Positions 33,860 through 42,349 of a DNA stretch of 64,000 nt are shown here, one piece after another. Made by a program: the position numbers and the translations under genes. The notes below the pieces were generated by a model, which was given only the letters and a program-made list of their open reading frames with translations, did no database searches and was not told where the DNA came from. How positions within the stretch are numbered: position 1 is the stretch's first letter; each line of letters opens with the position of its first letter. Source of the stretch: Candidatus Bathyarchaeia archaeon (lineage in GTDB: Archaea > Thermoproteota > Bathyarchaeia > 40CM-2-53-6). The DNA lies in assembly GCA_035935655.1 (NCBI GenBank), contig DASYWW010000040.1, positions 124,001 to 188,000 of the forward strand. The letters are read 5' to 3'.

Positions 33860-34107
33860 CTGTAATAATCCGTGATTAGAATTAGGTCGTGTAGCGCGCC
33901 TCGGATTTTCTCTGCCCCCGGTGTTGCTTTGCTTGCATTTGTTCTGGCGGAAGGCCTATAGGGAGAAGTGGCGGAGGGATCCCCTAGGCTCTTCGATAAG
34001 AGAATCGCCTCAGCCATCGCAAGGCTCGATACCGCCTGAATTATCGCTAAGTGTGGGGGCTTGTTCTGTTTGCGCTCGTCTATTATCTTAGAGATCTCCC
34101 CTTTTTT

Positions 34108-34389
34108 TTAGCCCATCACTTGCGCCCGGCCTTTGACGCTGAGCTGTGCAATTGATGGACTGTAGTTGACCGTGAAAACAAAGGGAGCGTCAGCTGTGAG
34201 CTCGTTTTTCATCTCTAATCCGATGATATTGATGTTAACACCGATCTGGACTTGAGGCGGTAATTGCATGTCTTGGCCCCAGAAACGCTCACCAGTAAGA
34301 TTTGTACCTTGCACGGTCACTCTTACCATTCGATTTGCAAAATAGGACGCGACGAGACCCCCTGAGGTATTATGGTTTCTGCCGGGCAT
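34108..34389 (-). CDS. Hypothetical beta-rich protein
   Basis: This 93-residue protein has alternating hydrophobic stretches (MVRVTVQGTNLTGERFWG, then QIGVNINIIGLEM and PFVFTVNYSPSIAQLSVKG) typical of a small beta barrel. The layout recalls SecB-like or DUF beta proteins but is not diagnostic. It overlaps the AbrB-like gene by 20 bases and is probably translated with it. Confidence 0.65.
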   Translation of the reverse strand: MPGRNHNTSGGLVASYFANRMVRVTVQGTNLTGERFWGQDMQLPPQVQIGVNINIIGLEMKNELTADAPFVFTVNYSPSIAQLSVKGRAQVMG

Positions 34390-34609
34390 CTCCGGTCCCA
34401 GATATCTGGAGAATGCTCTTCTGAGCCTTCTGAACGATCAACTTACGGCCATCAACTCGAATAGTGAGTAAGTCTCCTTCTTTGAATGGAAAGCTAGAGT
34501 CATCTGTCAATTTGGTAGGGAGATAAATTCGGGGTGACCTGTAGTGCGTACCTTCAGATCGAGCTGGTTTCTTCGCCACAGCGAATCTAGTTAGGATTTT
34601 CTTAACCAA
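34370..34609 (-). CDS. AbrB/SpoVT-like swapped-hairpin protein
   Basis: This 79-residue protein contains the AbrB-type pattern RIYLPTKLTDDSSFPFKEGD followed by LLTIRVDGRKLIVQK, a swapped-hairpin beta barrel that usually binds DNA as a dimer. It could be an autoregulator or antitoxin. The gene it overlaps (34108) is its only operon partner and does not look like a known toxin. The promoter region is shared with the divergent HD-domain gene. Confidence 0.7.
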   Translation of the reverse strand: MVKKILTRFAVAKKPARSEGTHYRSPRIYLPTKLTDDSSFPFKEGDLLTIRVDGRKLIVQKAQKSILQISGTGDARQKP

Positions 34610-34706
34610 TTTGCTAGGCCTTCACAGGACGAATGGCTGGCGTGTTTACATAGTGAAGGGTTTTTAGGGATTGCGGTCGGAGTGCGCACATTGGTGGGAA
34701 CAAATC

Positions 34707-35255
34707 TTGGACGAGCTGATCGGGTTTTGGGAATTCGCGGCCAGGTTGAAAGCCGAACCCCGCCGAGGGTGGCTCAAGAAACTCCGCCTTCAAAGACCTG
34801 AGTCAGTTGCCGATCATTCGTTCGCGTTATCGATTCTCTGTTTGTTCGAGGGGGAGAGACGAGGTTACGACGTAGAAAAGCTACTGAAGCTTGCGTTGTT
34901 GCATGACCTGGAAGAAGCGATCACGGGAGATCTGACTCCTCAGGACAAGGAATCCAAGGGAGAAAAAACCGTTACAGCCCAGAAAATCTCGGCTCGAGAA
35001 CAGTTGCTCTCGTACTTCCGAGGGGAGGATCAGAGGGCTTACCGAGAACTGTGGGCTGAGCTAGAGAGTGAAAACAGCAAGGAGGGGCAGCTGGTTCACG
35101 AACTCGATAAGTTGGAGATGGCACTCCAAGCCAACGAATATTCGAGGCAAGGTATCGAAGCGACAAAACTAAGAGAATTCTACGAATCCTCTAAGGGCGC
35201 AATCAAAGATCCCAAGCTAAAGCTCGTTCTAGACCAAATTTCTTCCAAAAACTAA
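34707..35255 (+). CDS. HD-domain hydrolase (HDDC2/YfbR-like)
   Basis: This metal-dependent phosphohydrolase resembles 5'-deoxynucleotidases. The HD pattern is visible: PESVADHSFAL (first His), LALLHDLEEAITGDLTP (HD), and LVHELDKLEMALQA (final Asp). I favour the TTG at 34707, preceded by ggtggg and matching the usual N-terminus; a TTG at 34671 would add 12 residues. The protein is then 182 residues. It converges on the dCTP deaminase-like gene, so this may be a small nucleotide-pool locus. Confidence 0.85.
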   Translation: MDELIGFWEFAARLKAEPRRGWLKKLRLQRPESVADHSFALSILCLFEGERRGYDVEKLLKLALLHDLEEAITGDLTPQDKESKGEKTVTAQKISAREQLLSYFRGEDQRAYRELWAELESENSKEGQLVHELDKLEMALQANEYSRQGIEATKLREFYESSKGAIKDPKLKLVLDQISSKN

Positions 35256-35321
35256 GAGCGCGGCCCACTCAGGATCGGGATCGCTATGGACAATTGCTCC
35301 AGTTTATTTGACTGCCATGGG

Positions 35322-35858
35322 TTAGATCTGAGTGACGACAGCGACTCGTGCTTGTGCAGCCTTTGTCAGGTACTCTTTCGGAAACAAAGTCTTGAAGTCC
35401 CTCGCCAGTATCGACATGTATTCTCCGATTTCGTCCTCACTCATGAATTGAAACATATATCCGCCATTGTAGGGGGATGCCTCTCCCTCACGTTTCATGA
35501 ATTCGATATGCATCAAAGGATCTCCTCGTTTGATCGTTATTGGTTGCCTCTCGTTACTCAGGTTAACGAGTTCAAGCGCGAGGCGACCTATGAACCCGCT
35601 GTGGACCTTTGCAGCGTTCAGAAACGATAGGCCCATTCTACCGTACTTGCTCTTCGCGGTGAGGTGCGCGACAAATTCTGGAGGGGTAAACACGACCTCG
35701 TTGGAGACCAGATTCTGGTGCTCCAGATAGTGAAGGGTCCTCTCCTCTTTGACCGTGAGAACATAACCGTCGCCGTCAAGGAGCCCATAGTCGAATGGAT
35801 GAATGCACTTGTGAGCCTTGATAAGGGTGACGAGTTGGTTTTTGCCAATTACGCACAT
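35322..35858 (-). CDS. dCTP deaminase / dUTPase-fold protein
   Basis: This protein belongs to the trimeric dUTPase superfamily. The 178 residues carry TAKSKYGRMGLSFLN (substrate-binding Ser/Arg region), KVHSGFIGRLALELVNLS (with the Glu expected as general base in the deaminases), and ITIKRGDPLMHIEF. The C-terminal Gly-rich arm of true dUTPases is not obvious, so a dCTP deaminase-like or family-specific role is preferred. It probably helps keep dUTP low, together with the neighbouring HD hydrolase. Confidence 0.82.
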   Translation of the reverse strand: MCVIGKNQLVTLIKAHKCIHPFDYGLLDGDGYVLTVKEERTLHYLEHQNLVSNEVVFTPPEFVAHLTAKSKYGRMGLSFLNAAKVHSGFIGRLALELVNLSNERQPITIKRGDPLMHIEFMKREGEASPYNGGYMFQFMSEDEIGEYMSILARDFKTLFPKEYLTKAAQARVAVVTQI

Positions 35859-35906
35859 ACAAACCTCGTCTCCAGCAGTCGAATTTGATGGTTTCGGTGA
35901 AGCAGA

Positions 35907-36437
35907 TCAGACCACCGACGTCTGGACAATCTGAATCGAGAGGGTAGCTGGACTAGCCAAAATCATAGAATCGTCGAAACTTACTACTAGGAGAATGTCT
36001 CCGAAACCGTTCGGGGGGATGGGGAGAGTGAAGTTGGCGTTCAAAGTGGGGTTGTTCGAGAGTGGTACTTGAGTGGCACCTATGACTGCAGTCGAATTCG
36101 TCATGGATAGCCGGATCGCGTCGTATCTACCTGAGGTAATCTGGGCAGATGCGACGATTTGAGGTAGGAAATTGGTCGGGAGCGGAACCAAGTCAATAGT
36201 TGGAGTGGTCTCGTTAACATTTACCCATCCCTTCCCGAAATCGAACCCGAAGGTGTGGAATTGCAAGCCAGCGAACTTGACGTAAAGATGATCGATTACG
36301 CCGGGAGCTGTCAACCCATAGACGTGCACCTTAACGGTCCCCTGACTGACTGAAGGAGCCAATGCAATGACCAAGACGACGACTAGGACCGCGACAAAAA
36401 GCACTCGTCGCCATCCCGGGTAAGCGTAAGCTGGCAC
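35907..36437 (-). CDS. Secreted/anchored beta protein, DUF4382-like
   Basis: This 176-residue exported protein has an N-terminal hydrophobic helix after a basic start (WRRVLFVAVLVVVLVIALAP), a signal peptide or anchor. The extracellular part is beta-rich: VKVHVYGLTAPGVIDHLYVK and ITSGRYDAIRLSMTNS recall DUF4382, a carbohydrate- or surface-associated fold with the pattern TSGRYDAIRL. No enzymatic residues are seen. It lies 28 bases after the methyltransferase on the same strand. Confidence 0.7.
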   Translation of the reverse strand: MPAYAYPGWRRVLFVAVLVVVLVIALAPSVSQGTVKVHVYGLTAPGVIDHLYVKFAGLQFHTFGFDFGKGWVNVNETTPTIDLVPLPTNFLPQIVASAQITSGRYDAIRLSMTNSTAVIGATQVPLSNNPTLNANFTLPIPPNGFGDILLVVSFDDSMILASPATLSIQIVQTSVV

Positions 36438-36465
36438 AATTCCGCTTGGGCGACAACACTGCTAT

Positions 36466-37125
36466 TTAACGACCAGCAACAGCATCCCTCAAGGAAAGGT
36501 TCGTTACCGGGTTAGGTCTATGCGCGGTAAAGAAGAGGTTCATCAGGAGATTTTCATAGAAGAGATTGATACTCACAAACCTATCCGCCAACAACTCCTT
36601 CAACTGTTCCTTCGAGAAATTGTTGTGAAAGGGTTCGGACTGCGGGTGGGTCACGCTAAGAATGTTCCGAAACCTCCACAGTGGATTGCTGCTTGGAACG
36701 GAGCCGATGAAAATACCATGCGGTTTGATCACCCTGGCGATCTCACCGAGAGCTCGCTTAGGAACGTAAAGATGCTCCACTACCTCTGTGCAAATCGCCA
36801 AGTCAGCTAGACCGGTCCGGAGCGGCATGTGTTCGACGTCGCATTGAACGAATTCCGCGTCCGGAATGCGTCTCTTCGCCCTTAGCAGGTTCCATCGATT
36901 TATGTCGAGACCAACGACTCGTGAAGAGCGAATATATCGTGTAATCAGCCCGGTTCCACAGCCGATATCAAGCGCACACTCCGACTTGGCCAGCCTTCGG
37001 ATCAACCTTTTTGCCACTGTCGATCTTCCCCAGTGGAATATTCTTTCTAGGGCCCGGGGATCAGTAACCCAATCATAGAATTCACCTGCGATATAGTAGC
37101 TCTTCACGCTTCGAGCATTTTGCAA
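36466..37125 (-). CDS. Class I SAM-dependent methyltransferase
   Basis: This 219-residue methyltransferase shows SAM motif I in ALDIGCGTGLITRYI, motif II VVGLDINRWNL, and the post-motif segment LADLAICTEVVEHLYVP typical of UbiE/COQ5-like small-molecule methyltransferases. The substrate is unknown. It may form an operon with the secreted protein downstream, although a functional link is not evident. Confidence 0.85.
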   Translation of the reverse strand: MQNARSVKSYYIAGEFYDWVTDPRALERIFHWGRSTVAKRLIRRLAKSECALDIGCGTGLITRYIRSSRVVGLDINRWNLLRAKRRIPDAEFVQCDVEHMPLRTGLADLAICTEVVEHLYVPKRALGEIARVIKPHGIFIGSVPSSNPLWRFRNILSVTHPQSEPFHNNFSKEQLKELLADRFVSINLFYENLLMNLFFTAHRPNPVTNLSLRDAVAGR

Positions 37126-37381
37126 TGTGGTACCCAGTTCAAGGGCCCCCTATTCTCAATCGAATCATGGGAATCATGCGGGGTGTATAACCAGTTTCGA
37201 TTACCTTGCAAACGAGGGCAAACACAACTATCCTTTAAGGGCTCGAGATTTCTCGACGAAAGATCAACGGGGGCAGATCAAAGTGCAACATAGGATGCCA
37301 CGTCCTACTCTGGATTGGGAACGTCAGAGACAAAAGGAACCCTGCCTGCTCACCCCCATCCTTCGAAGAGACGAAACGATC

Positions 37382-38332
37382 TTGTCGCCTGAAACACGCA
37401 TAACAGTTCTTGCTCTTGGGGGGAACGCGATTCTTCGCCGCAATCAACAAGGTACCTTCCAGGAGCAATATGAGAACGTGAGGTCCACTGCGGCTCAAAT
37501 AGCTACGCTTGTGGATGAAGGGCTCAGAATCGTCATTGTACATGGAAACGGCCCCCAAATCGGTGCAACAGTCATCAGACACGAGATGGGTCGAGCCAGA
37601 GTACCTCCTCTTCCCCTACATGCTTGTGGGGCGGAGACCCAGGGTTTCCTAGGCTATATGATCCAACAATGCCTCCAAGATGAATTGTCCGAGCGTGGAT
37701 CTAGCAAGCCAGTTGCGACAATTGTGACCCAAGTCCTGGTGGATCCGAACGATCCTGCGTTCAAGCACCCATCAAAGCCTATTGGACCATTCTATACAAA
37801 GGACCAGCGAGATGCAATTCTGAAAGATAGAAAGGACCTTACTATTGAAGAGGATTCTGGGAGAGGATACAGGAGACTCGTTCCATCGCCGGACCCCATA
37901 GCGGTTATCGAGCACAGAGCGATCCAGGTCCTGGTTGACAACGAGTCGATCGTCATCGCGTGCGGAGGAGGAGGAATACCTGTCATACGACAAGGCCGCG
38001 AATTAGAGGGAGTCGAGGCGGTAATCGACAAGGACCTCGCCTCTGAAAGATTAGCCACATCGATTCATGCAGATAACCTAGTCATTCTGACGGACGTTGA
38101 GGGCGCCTACCTTAGTTATGGTAAACCAGAACAGCAGCTATTGTCAAAGGTCAACCGAGATGAGCTCGAGAAGTATGCTAGGAAGGGTTCTTTCGCTACA
38201 GGAAGCATGGGGCCTAAGGTGGAAGCCGCGATTCGATTTCTTCGGAGCGGCGGAAAAAGAGCGGTGATAGCAAACCTCAGAGACCTAGGAGGCGCAATAG
38301 AGGGCTCCGCCGGGACGCAAGTAAGAAATTAA
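37382..38332 (+). CDS. arcC: Carbamate kinase
   Basis: This enzyme forms or uses carbamoyl phosphate with ADP/ATP, in arginine or purine fermentation or carbamoyl-phosphate synthesis. From the TTG at 37382 the protein has 316 residues, the normal size. Motifs are ITVLALGGNAI at the N-terminus, IVHGNGPQIG, HACGAETQGFLGYMIQ, ACGGGGIPV, ILTDVEGAY and FATGSMGPKVEAAIRF. The open frame upstream (from 37127) encodes a non-homologous extension and is rejected. It precedes DNA ligase by 28 bases. Confidence 0.92.
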   Translation: MSPETRITVLALGGNAILRRNQQGTFQEQYENVRSTAAQIATLVDEGLRIVIVHGNGPQIGATVIRHEMGRARVPPLPLHACGAETQGFLGYMIQQCLQDELSERGSSKPVATIVTQVLVDPNDPAFKHPSKPIGPFYTKDQRDAILKDRKDLTIEEDSGRGYRRLVPSPDPIAVIEHRAIQVLVDNESIVIACGGGGIPVIRQGRELEGVEAVIDKDLASERLATSIHADNLVILTDVEGAYLSYGKPEQQLLSKVNRDELEKYARKGSFATGSMGPKVEAAIRFLRSGGKRAVIANLRDLGGAIEGSAGTQVRN

Positions 38333-38360
38333 GAGCATCTAACAACAAGATCCGACTGGG

Positions 38361-40157
38361 TTGCTTCTCAACTTGCTCTATTCGAGGATAGTCGATGCTT
38401 ATTCTAAGATCGAAGTCACCACGAAGCGGCTGGAGATAACTCGCCTTCTAGTCGATCTCATCAATGCTACTCCGCACTCAATTATCGATAAGGTGGTCTA
38501 CCTAACTCAGGGAAAGTTGTATCCAGATTTCCTTGGCATAGAGCTTGGAGTAGCCGAGAAGCTTCTGTTTCGTGCTGTCGCGAAGGTAACCGGGCAGACC
38601 GAAGCGAGGGTTACAGCACTCTACAAGAAGTTGGGCGATCTTGGAGTAACTGCTGAGCAACTGGTCAAAGACAAGATTCAGGTCTCGTTTCAGAGGGAAG
38701 CCCTCACGGTCGAGGAGGTCTACAATGTCTTCGACGCGATAGCTCACGAGGCAGGTAAGGGGTCTATCGACTCGAAGCTCAGACATCTAACCGGCCTCTT
38801 GGGGAGGGCGTCTCCGACCGAGACGAAATACATCACTCGAATGGCTCTCGGCCGTCTACGGCTGGGCGTAGCGGACATGACAATACTAGACGCGCTCGCG
38901 ATTTCTCTCGGAGGAGGAAAAGAGTCAAGGCCGATCTTAGAGCGCGCCTACAATCGCTCGTCTGACCTCGGTTACGTTGCTAGAACTCTAGCTACTAGAG
39001 GAATAGAGGCAATAGCGTCCCTCAGAGTTATGGTCGGCAGGCCTATCCGGCCGATGCTTGCAGAACGGCTCTCCGACGCTGAGGAAATCCTCGCAAAGAT
39101 GAACGGCGAGTGTGCAGCCGAATACAAGTACGACGGCCTAAGAATTCAGGCGCATGTCTCCCCGAGGGAGATCGTGCTCTTTTCGAGACGCCTCGAGAAC
39201 ATCACCGATCAATTTCCCGATGTACGACAATTATTGAAGAAAAATCTAGGGGAAATGGCATTAGTCTTGGAAGGTGAAGCGGTTCCCGTCGACGCGGCTA
39301 CCGGGGAGCTCTTACCCTTCCAGTTGATCTCGCAGCGTAGAGGCAGAAAATACGACCTTGAAAGAACTGTTCAGGAGATACCTGTTGCTTTCTATCCGTT
39401 TGACCTTCTATATTCTGATACGATTGACTACACCGATCGGCCTTACCTTGAAAGACGTGAAAGGCTTCGAAAGCTGATTCAGAGGAATCCAAGATTGAAC
39501 CTTTCTAAGCAGAAAATTTGCACTGCCCCCAAGCAGTTAGATGACTTCATGCAAGAGGCGGTGGCAGATGGTTGTGAAGGCTTGATGATCAAATCAATTG
39601 GCCCCAACTCAGTGTACAAGGCAGGCGCAAGAGGTTGGACGTGGATCAAATACAAGCGTGAATACAAGTCGGAAATGCAAGATAGCGTCGACTTGGCTGT
39701 AGTCGGAGCCTTCGCGGGTAGGGGCCGGCGAGGAGGAACCTACGGCGCCTTGCTTCTCGCGGCCTACGACAAGAGCCAAGACGTATTCAGAACCGTCTGT
39801 AAATGCGGGTCAGGATTCACTGATGAAGACTTGGAGAAACTGCCAAGGCTTCTTGGCAAATATCGAATAGACCACATGCACCCAAGAGTGGATTCCAAGA
39901 TTGAGGCAGACGCATGGTTCGTCTCGGGACTTGTTCTCGAGATAATAGGTGCAGAGATCACGCTTAGCCCGATACACACCTGCGGAATGAACAGTATCAG
40001 GCCGGGTGCAGGTCTAGCAGTGAGGTTTCCACGGTTTACGGGAAAGTATCGCGAAGACAAGTCAGCAGAAGACTGCACCACGACGGAGGAAATAGTGGAA
40101 ATGTACCGGGCTCAACTAAAGAAGGTTACCGAGAGTACCACGGTTGAAGCAGCATAG
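38361..40157 (+). CDS. lig: ATP-dependent DNA ligase
   Basis: This ligase seals nicks in Okazaki-fragment processing and repair. It has 598 residues, the usual archaeal Lig1-type length. The N-terminal DNA-binding domain runs to about residue 230. The adenylation lysine is in EYKYDGLRIQAH, and motif III-IV segments include LVLEGEAVPVD and DGCEGLMIKS. The C-terminal OB domain ends with AVRFPRFTGKYREDKSAEDC. The TTG start is 28 bases after carbamate kinase. The primase-like gene follows 3 bases after the stop. Confidence 0.96.
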   Translation: MLLNLLYSRIVDAYSKIEVTTKRLEITRLLVDLINATPHSIIDKVVYLTQGKLYPDFLGIELGVAEKLLFRAVAKVTGQTEARVTALYKKLGDLGVTAEQLVKDKIQVSFQREALTVEEVYNVFDAIAHEAGKGSIDSKLRHLTGLLGRASPTETKYITRMALGRLRLGVADMTILDALAISLGGGKESRPILERAYNRSSDLGYVARTLATRGIEAIASLRVMVGRPIRPMLAERLSDAEEILAKMNGECAAEYKYDGLRIQAHVSPREIVLFSRRLENITDQFPDVRQLLKKNLGEMALVLEGEAVPVDAATGELLPFQLISQRRGRKYDLERTVQEIPVAFYPFDLLYSDTIDYTDRPYLERRERLRKLIQRNPRLNLSKQKICTAPKQLDDFMQEAVADGCEGLMIKSIGPNSVYKAGARGWTWIKYKREYKSEMQDSVDLAVVGAFAGRGRRGGTYGALLLAAYDKSQDVFRTVCKCGSGFTDEDLEKLPRLLGKYRIDHMHPRVDSKIEADAWFVSGLVLEIIGAEITLSPIHTCGMNSIRPGAGLAVRFPRFTGKYREDKSAEDCTTTEEIVEMYRAQLKKVTESTTVEAA

Positions 40158-40160
40158 ATC

Positions 40161-40970
40161 TTGAGGTCGAGGTACCGATTTCCGGACCGAATGCGCCCGG
40201 CAACGGTGCTAGAAAGATACGAATTTTATCGGCAGGAGTTCAAGCTGAATCTCGTTCGAGAATGGTTTCGAGGCTGGGCAAGACCAATAGTCTTCGCTGT
40301 GATCATTGGACGACACACCAAGATCTTTCCAGCTGAATATCGAAGGGACCGATACAGAACAATTCTCATTGACGAGTACGAGGGGTTGCAGGATCTAAGA
40401 CGTTATTGCATGGAATTTACGCCCGAATCCGTGTACTACGATAGAAACGTGTACAAGAACTGGGAGGAAGCTAGACGAGGCCCAAGAGAAGCCCGGGAAC
40501 TGGGCAGATCGTTTGGCCAACAGCTAGCTTTCGACATTGATTCCGAGAATTTCAACTGTCCATTACACGGCACTCTTGAGGACAAGCTGAGCAAACGGCA
40601 AGGATTGTCCTTTTGTAGACTAGAACTCCAATTGGCCCAAGAAAAAGCGCTCGAGCTAATGAACGATCTATCCGGATCCTTCGGGGAGCTCCGGCTGGTT
40701 TATTCCGGTAGAGGGTTCCACGTTCATGTTCTAGATGAGAATACGTTCTTCTGGACGCGAAGACAAAGGCTCAACTTGATCCGCTCGCTCGTTAGGAGAG
40801 GCTACTTGATGGACGAGTGGGTCGCGAACGGGGGCATGAGGCTGATCAGATTACCCCACTCCCTCAACGGGTTAGTAAGTCGCCTCGCAATGCCATTGGA
40901 TGAGATCGATGCTCGATCCTTCGATCCTGTGACCGATCGTCGCTGCCTTCCCAGGTTTGCCCTGAGCTAG
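40161..40970 (+). CDS. priS: PriS-type DNA primase small subunit (divergent)
   Basis: This belongs to the archaeo-eukaryotic primase superfamily. Recognised elements are QLAFDIDSENFNCPLHG (catalytic DxD plus the start of a zinc element), LRLVYSGRGFHVHVLDE (SGxGxH nucleotide site), and MRLIRLPHSLNGLVSRLAMP. It has 269 residues against roughly 330-350 in studied archaeal PriS. The third metal-binding Asp expected just before the RLIR segment is not seen (NGGMRLIR). It may be the replicative primase with a shifted residue or a divergent paralogue. The TTG start is 3 bases after ligase; an ATG at 40191 is possible. Confidence 0.8.
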   Translation: MRSRYRFPDRMRPATVLERYEFYRQEFKLNLVREWFRGWARPIVFAVIIGRHTKIFPAEYRRDRYRTILIDEYEGLQDLRRYCMEFTPESVYYDRNVYKNWEEARRGPREARELGRSFGQQLAFDIDSENFNCPLHGTLEDKLSKRQGLSFCRLELQLAQEKALELMNDLSGSFGELRLVYSGRGFHVHVLDENTFFWTRRQRLNLIRSLVRRGYLMDEWVANGGMRLIRLPHSLNGLVSRLAMPLDEIDARSFDPVTDRRCLPRFALS

Positions 40971-40975
40971 GCGGT

Positions 40976-41164
40976 CTACCGCCTTCTAGGTTTCCGAGTT
41001 GCCTTCTTCGGAGGCTTCTTCGCCTTTTTCTTGACAACTTTCTTTGCTTTGGTCTCTTTTCCAGCATAGTAATAGTACGCTTTTCGTTTCTTGGCTCCGA
41101 TTCCAGAACGTTTTGAAGGCATATGCCATAATTTGCCCGTTGTCGTCTTAACGTTTTTGGGCAA
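40976..41164 (-). CDS. Small lysine-rich basic protein
   Basis: This protein of 62 residues or fewer ends in a tail composed almost entirely of Lys, Ala, Pro and Arg (KAKKPPKKATRKPRRR), reminiscent of histone or ribosomal-protein tails. The front part has a KLWHMPSKRSGIG segment followed by four consecutive tyrosines. It probably binds nucleic acid. TTG at 41164 lies 9 bases after the kinase-like gene stop; the ATG at 41122 is an alternative. It converges on the primase gene. Confidence 0.6.
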   Translation of the reverse strand: MPKNVKTTTGKLWHMPSKRSGIGAKKRKAYYYYAGKETKAKKVVKKKAKKPPKKATRKPRRR

Positions 41165-41173
41165 GAATTAGCT

Positions 41174-42349
41174 CTAGGCGCTTTCGAGCATGGAAATAAT
41201 TCGTTTGTGAGTCCCTTCAATGCTGTCGACCCCCGTGTTTAGTAGCAGACATTTGACGTGGAATTTGGAAATCATTCGTCGGAAGAATTGTTCTTGGCGA
41301 GCATGATCCAAGAGCAGCAGGTAAGGGTTGTACCAGGGCTCACCTGCAAGCTTCCCCCACATTTCTTTAGGCCCTGCACCAGGACGGACCATGTACTCCC
41401 CCTTTCTGAGGATCTTTATCGCCTCGTCAGCGTTCAAATGGACTTCTGCAGGGCTCTTGTCGTCCCTCCTCAGTAGAACTAGGAGCCTGATTCTTGCCTG
41501 ATCTGTGACCTTTCCGGGTCCAAACACTTTTTCTCGAGGAACTAATGCTCTGCTGTTTCCGAAGGCGTAGTAGCACCAGCGCAACTCTTCGTCGAATACG
41601 CACTTGCTGTCTGTTAGTTTACATCCTGTTGGACCTTGGGTAAACTCGCAACTCTCTTTCTTAGTGGTGACGTTCTCACACTTGCTCTGGTCGAAAATCT
41701 TTCGAAGCCATGTTTTGCTCATCTGCGTCTCCGTTCGCATGTAGAGGCTTTTTTCAGGTTGCCTGCCAACTAGGTGGCCGAGTTTTTCTCCTTCATCGTG
41801 GTCAATGTAGACCCAGTCGTCTCCTACGATTCTTCCGCCTGGAAGCTCCATTAGTTTGAACGCTTGAGTAGTCTTGCCCGTACCCGTTGGGGCAACTATA
41901 ATGACTCCTCTACCTGAAACGTCGACGCATGCCCCGTGTATGGAGTGAGTGTTTCTTTTTTCTTCCATGATTGCTGCGGCCATGCCGAGGGCCCAGCTTT
42001 TGCACTGTCCGTAGTATTCTGTGTTGAAGAAGACTGATTCGTGAATTTCTGGACAGTAGTACGCTGCGGGCTCGTGTCCCTCAACGCCTTGGGCTGAGTA
42101 GATCTTTGCGTCGGTGTGAGAGGAATTAGGGGCTTCGTTCCAGTTTAGCTTCCAAAAATCGCACTGATGCTTGCTGTTTCCGTAGAGCTCAACCGTGACT
42201 CCGTTGAGATCAGCCTTTGAACGCGCTGCTCTGGTCTCTTGGAGTCTTTTCTCAGCGAGAGCCTTGAGCGTTTCAAACTTGGCTTTCGGTACATTCTTGT
42301 CGCTTTTGACTCTAGCGGTTGAGGCCGTGATGTAGTTGTCCAGTTTCAC
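41174..42349 (-). CDS. HprK/PEPCK-like P-loop kinase, unknown substrate
   Basis: This 391-residue protein has a P-loop VIIVAPTGTGKTTQAF at about residue 150 and a downstream acidic strand RIVGDDWVYID, the arrangement seen in HPr kinase/phosphorylase and ATP-type PEP carboxykinase. The PEPCK substrate signature is not found. A cysteine-rich insertion near residues 224-250 (SKCEN, KESCEF, TGCKL, SKCVF) could bind metal. The stop is followed by the lysine-rich gene, and its start overlaps agmatinase by 4 bases. The substrate is unknown. Confidence 0.7.
   Translation of the reverse strand: MKLDNYITASTARVKSDKNVPKAKFETLKALAEKRLQETRAARSKADLNGVTVELYGNSKHQCDFWKLNWNEAPNSSHTDAKIYSAQGVEGHEPAAYYCPEIHESVFFNTEYYGQCKSWALGMAAAIMEEKRNTHSIHGACVDVSGRGVIIVAPTGTGKTTQAFKLMELPGGRIVGDDWVYIDHDEGEKLGHLVGRQPEKSLYMRTETQMSKTWLRKIFDQSKCENVTTKKESCEFTQGPTGCKLTDSKCVFDEELRWCYYAFGNSRALVPREKVFGPGKVTDQARIRLLVLLRRDDKSPAEVHLNADEAIKILRKGEYMVRPGAGPKEMWGKLAGEPWYNPYLLLLDHARQEQFFRRMISKFHVKCLLLNTGVDSIEGTHKRIISMLESA

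Larger units (their letters stand above)
33411..34107. other. Low-coding region, possibly decayed mobile DNA
   Basis: About 700 bases with only short, mutually overlapping frames and a set of TTTTGGAGG repeats near 33823-33859. One 60-codon frame (33617-33799) is the best candidate. On the minus strand about 33850-34095 reads as a protein-like string without a start and bounded by a stop just before a run of eight A, which may be a gene remnant. Confidence 0.4.

Noticed and set aside
33673-34017. 114-codon minus-strand frame
   Set aside because: Part of it looks protein-like, but the reading runs on upstream of the ATG to a stop without a start and its 3' part reads through the TTTTGGAGG repeats; treated as a possible remnant only.
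37127-37381. N-terminal extension of carbamate kinase
   Set aside because: About 85 extra residues of non-homologous, unfolded-looking sequence; the family starts at the TTG at 37382.
38361-40970. Non-homologous end-joining operon
   Set aside because: Ligase next to a primase-like protein suggests it, but there is no Ku gene, the ligase is the replicative Lig1 type and the primase retains a PriS zinc-element start.
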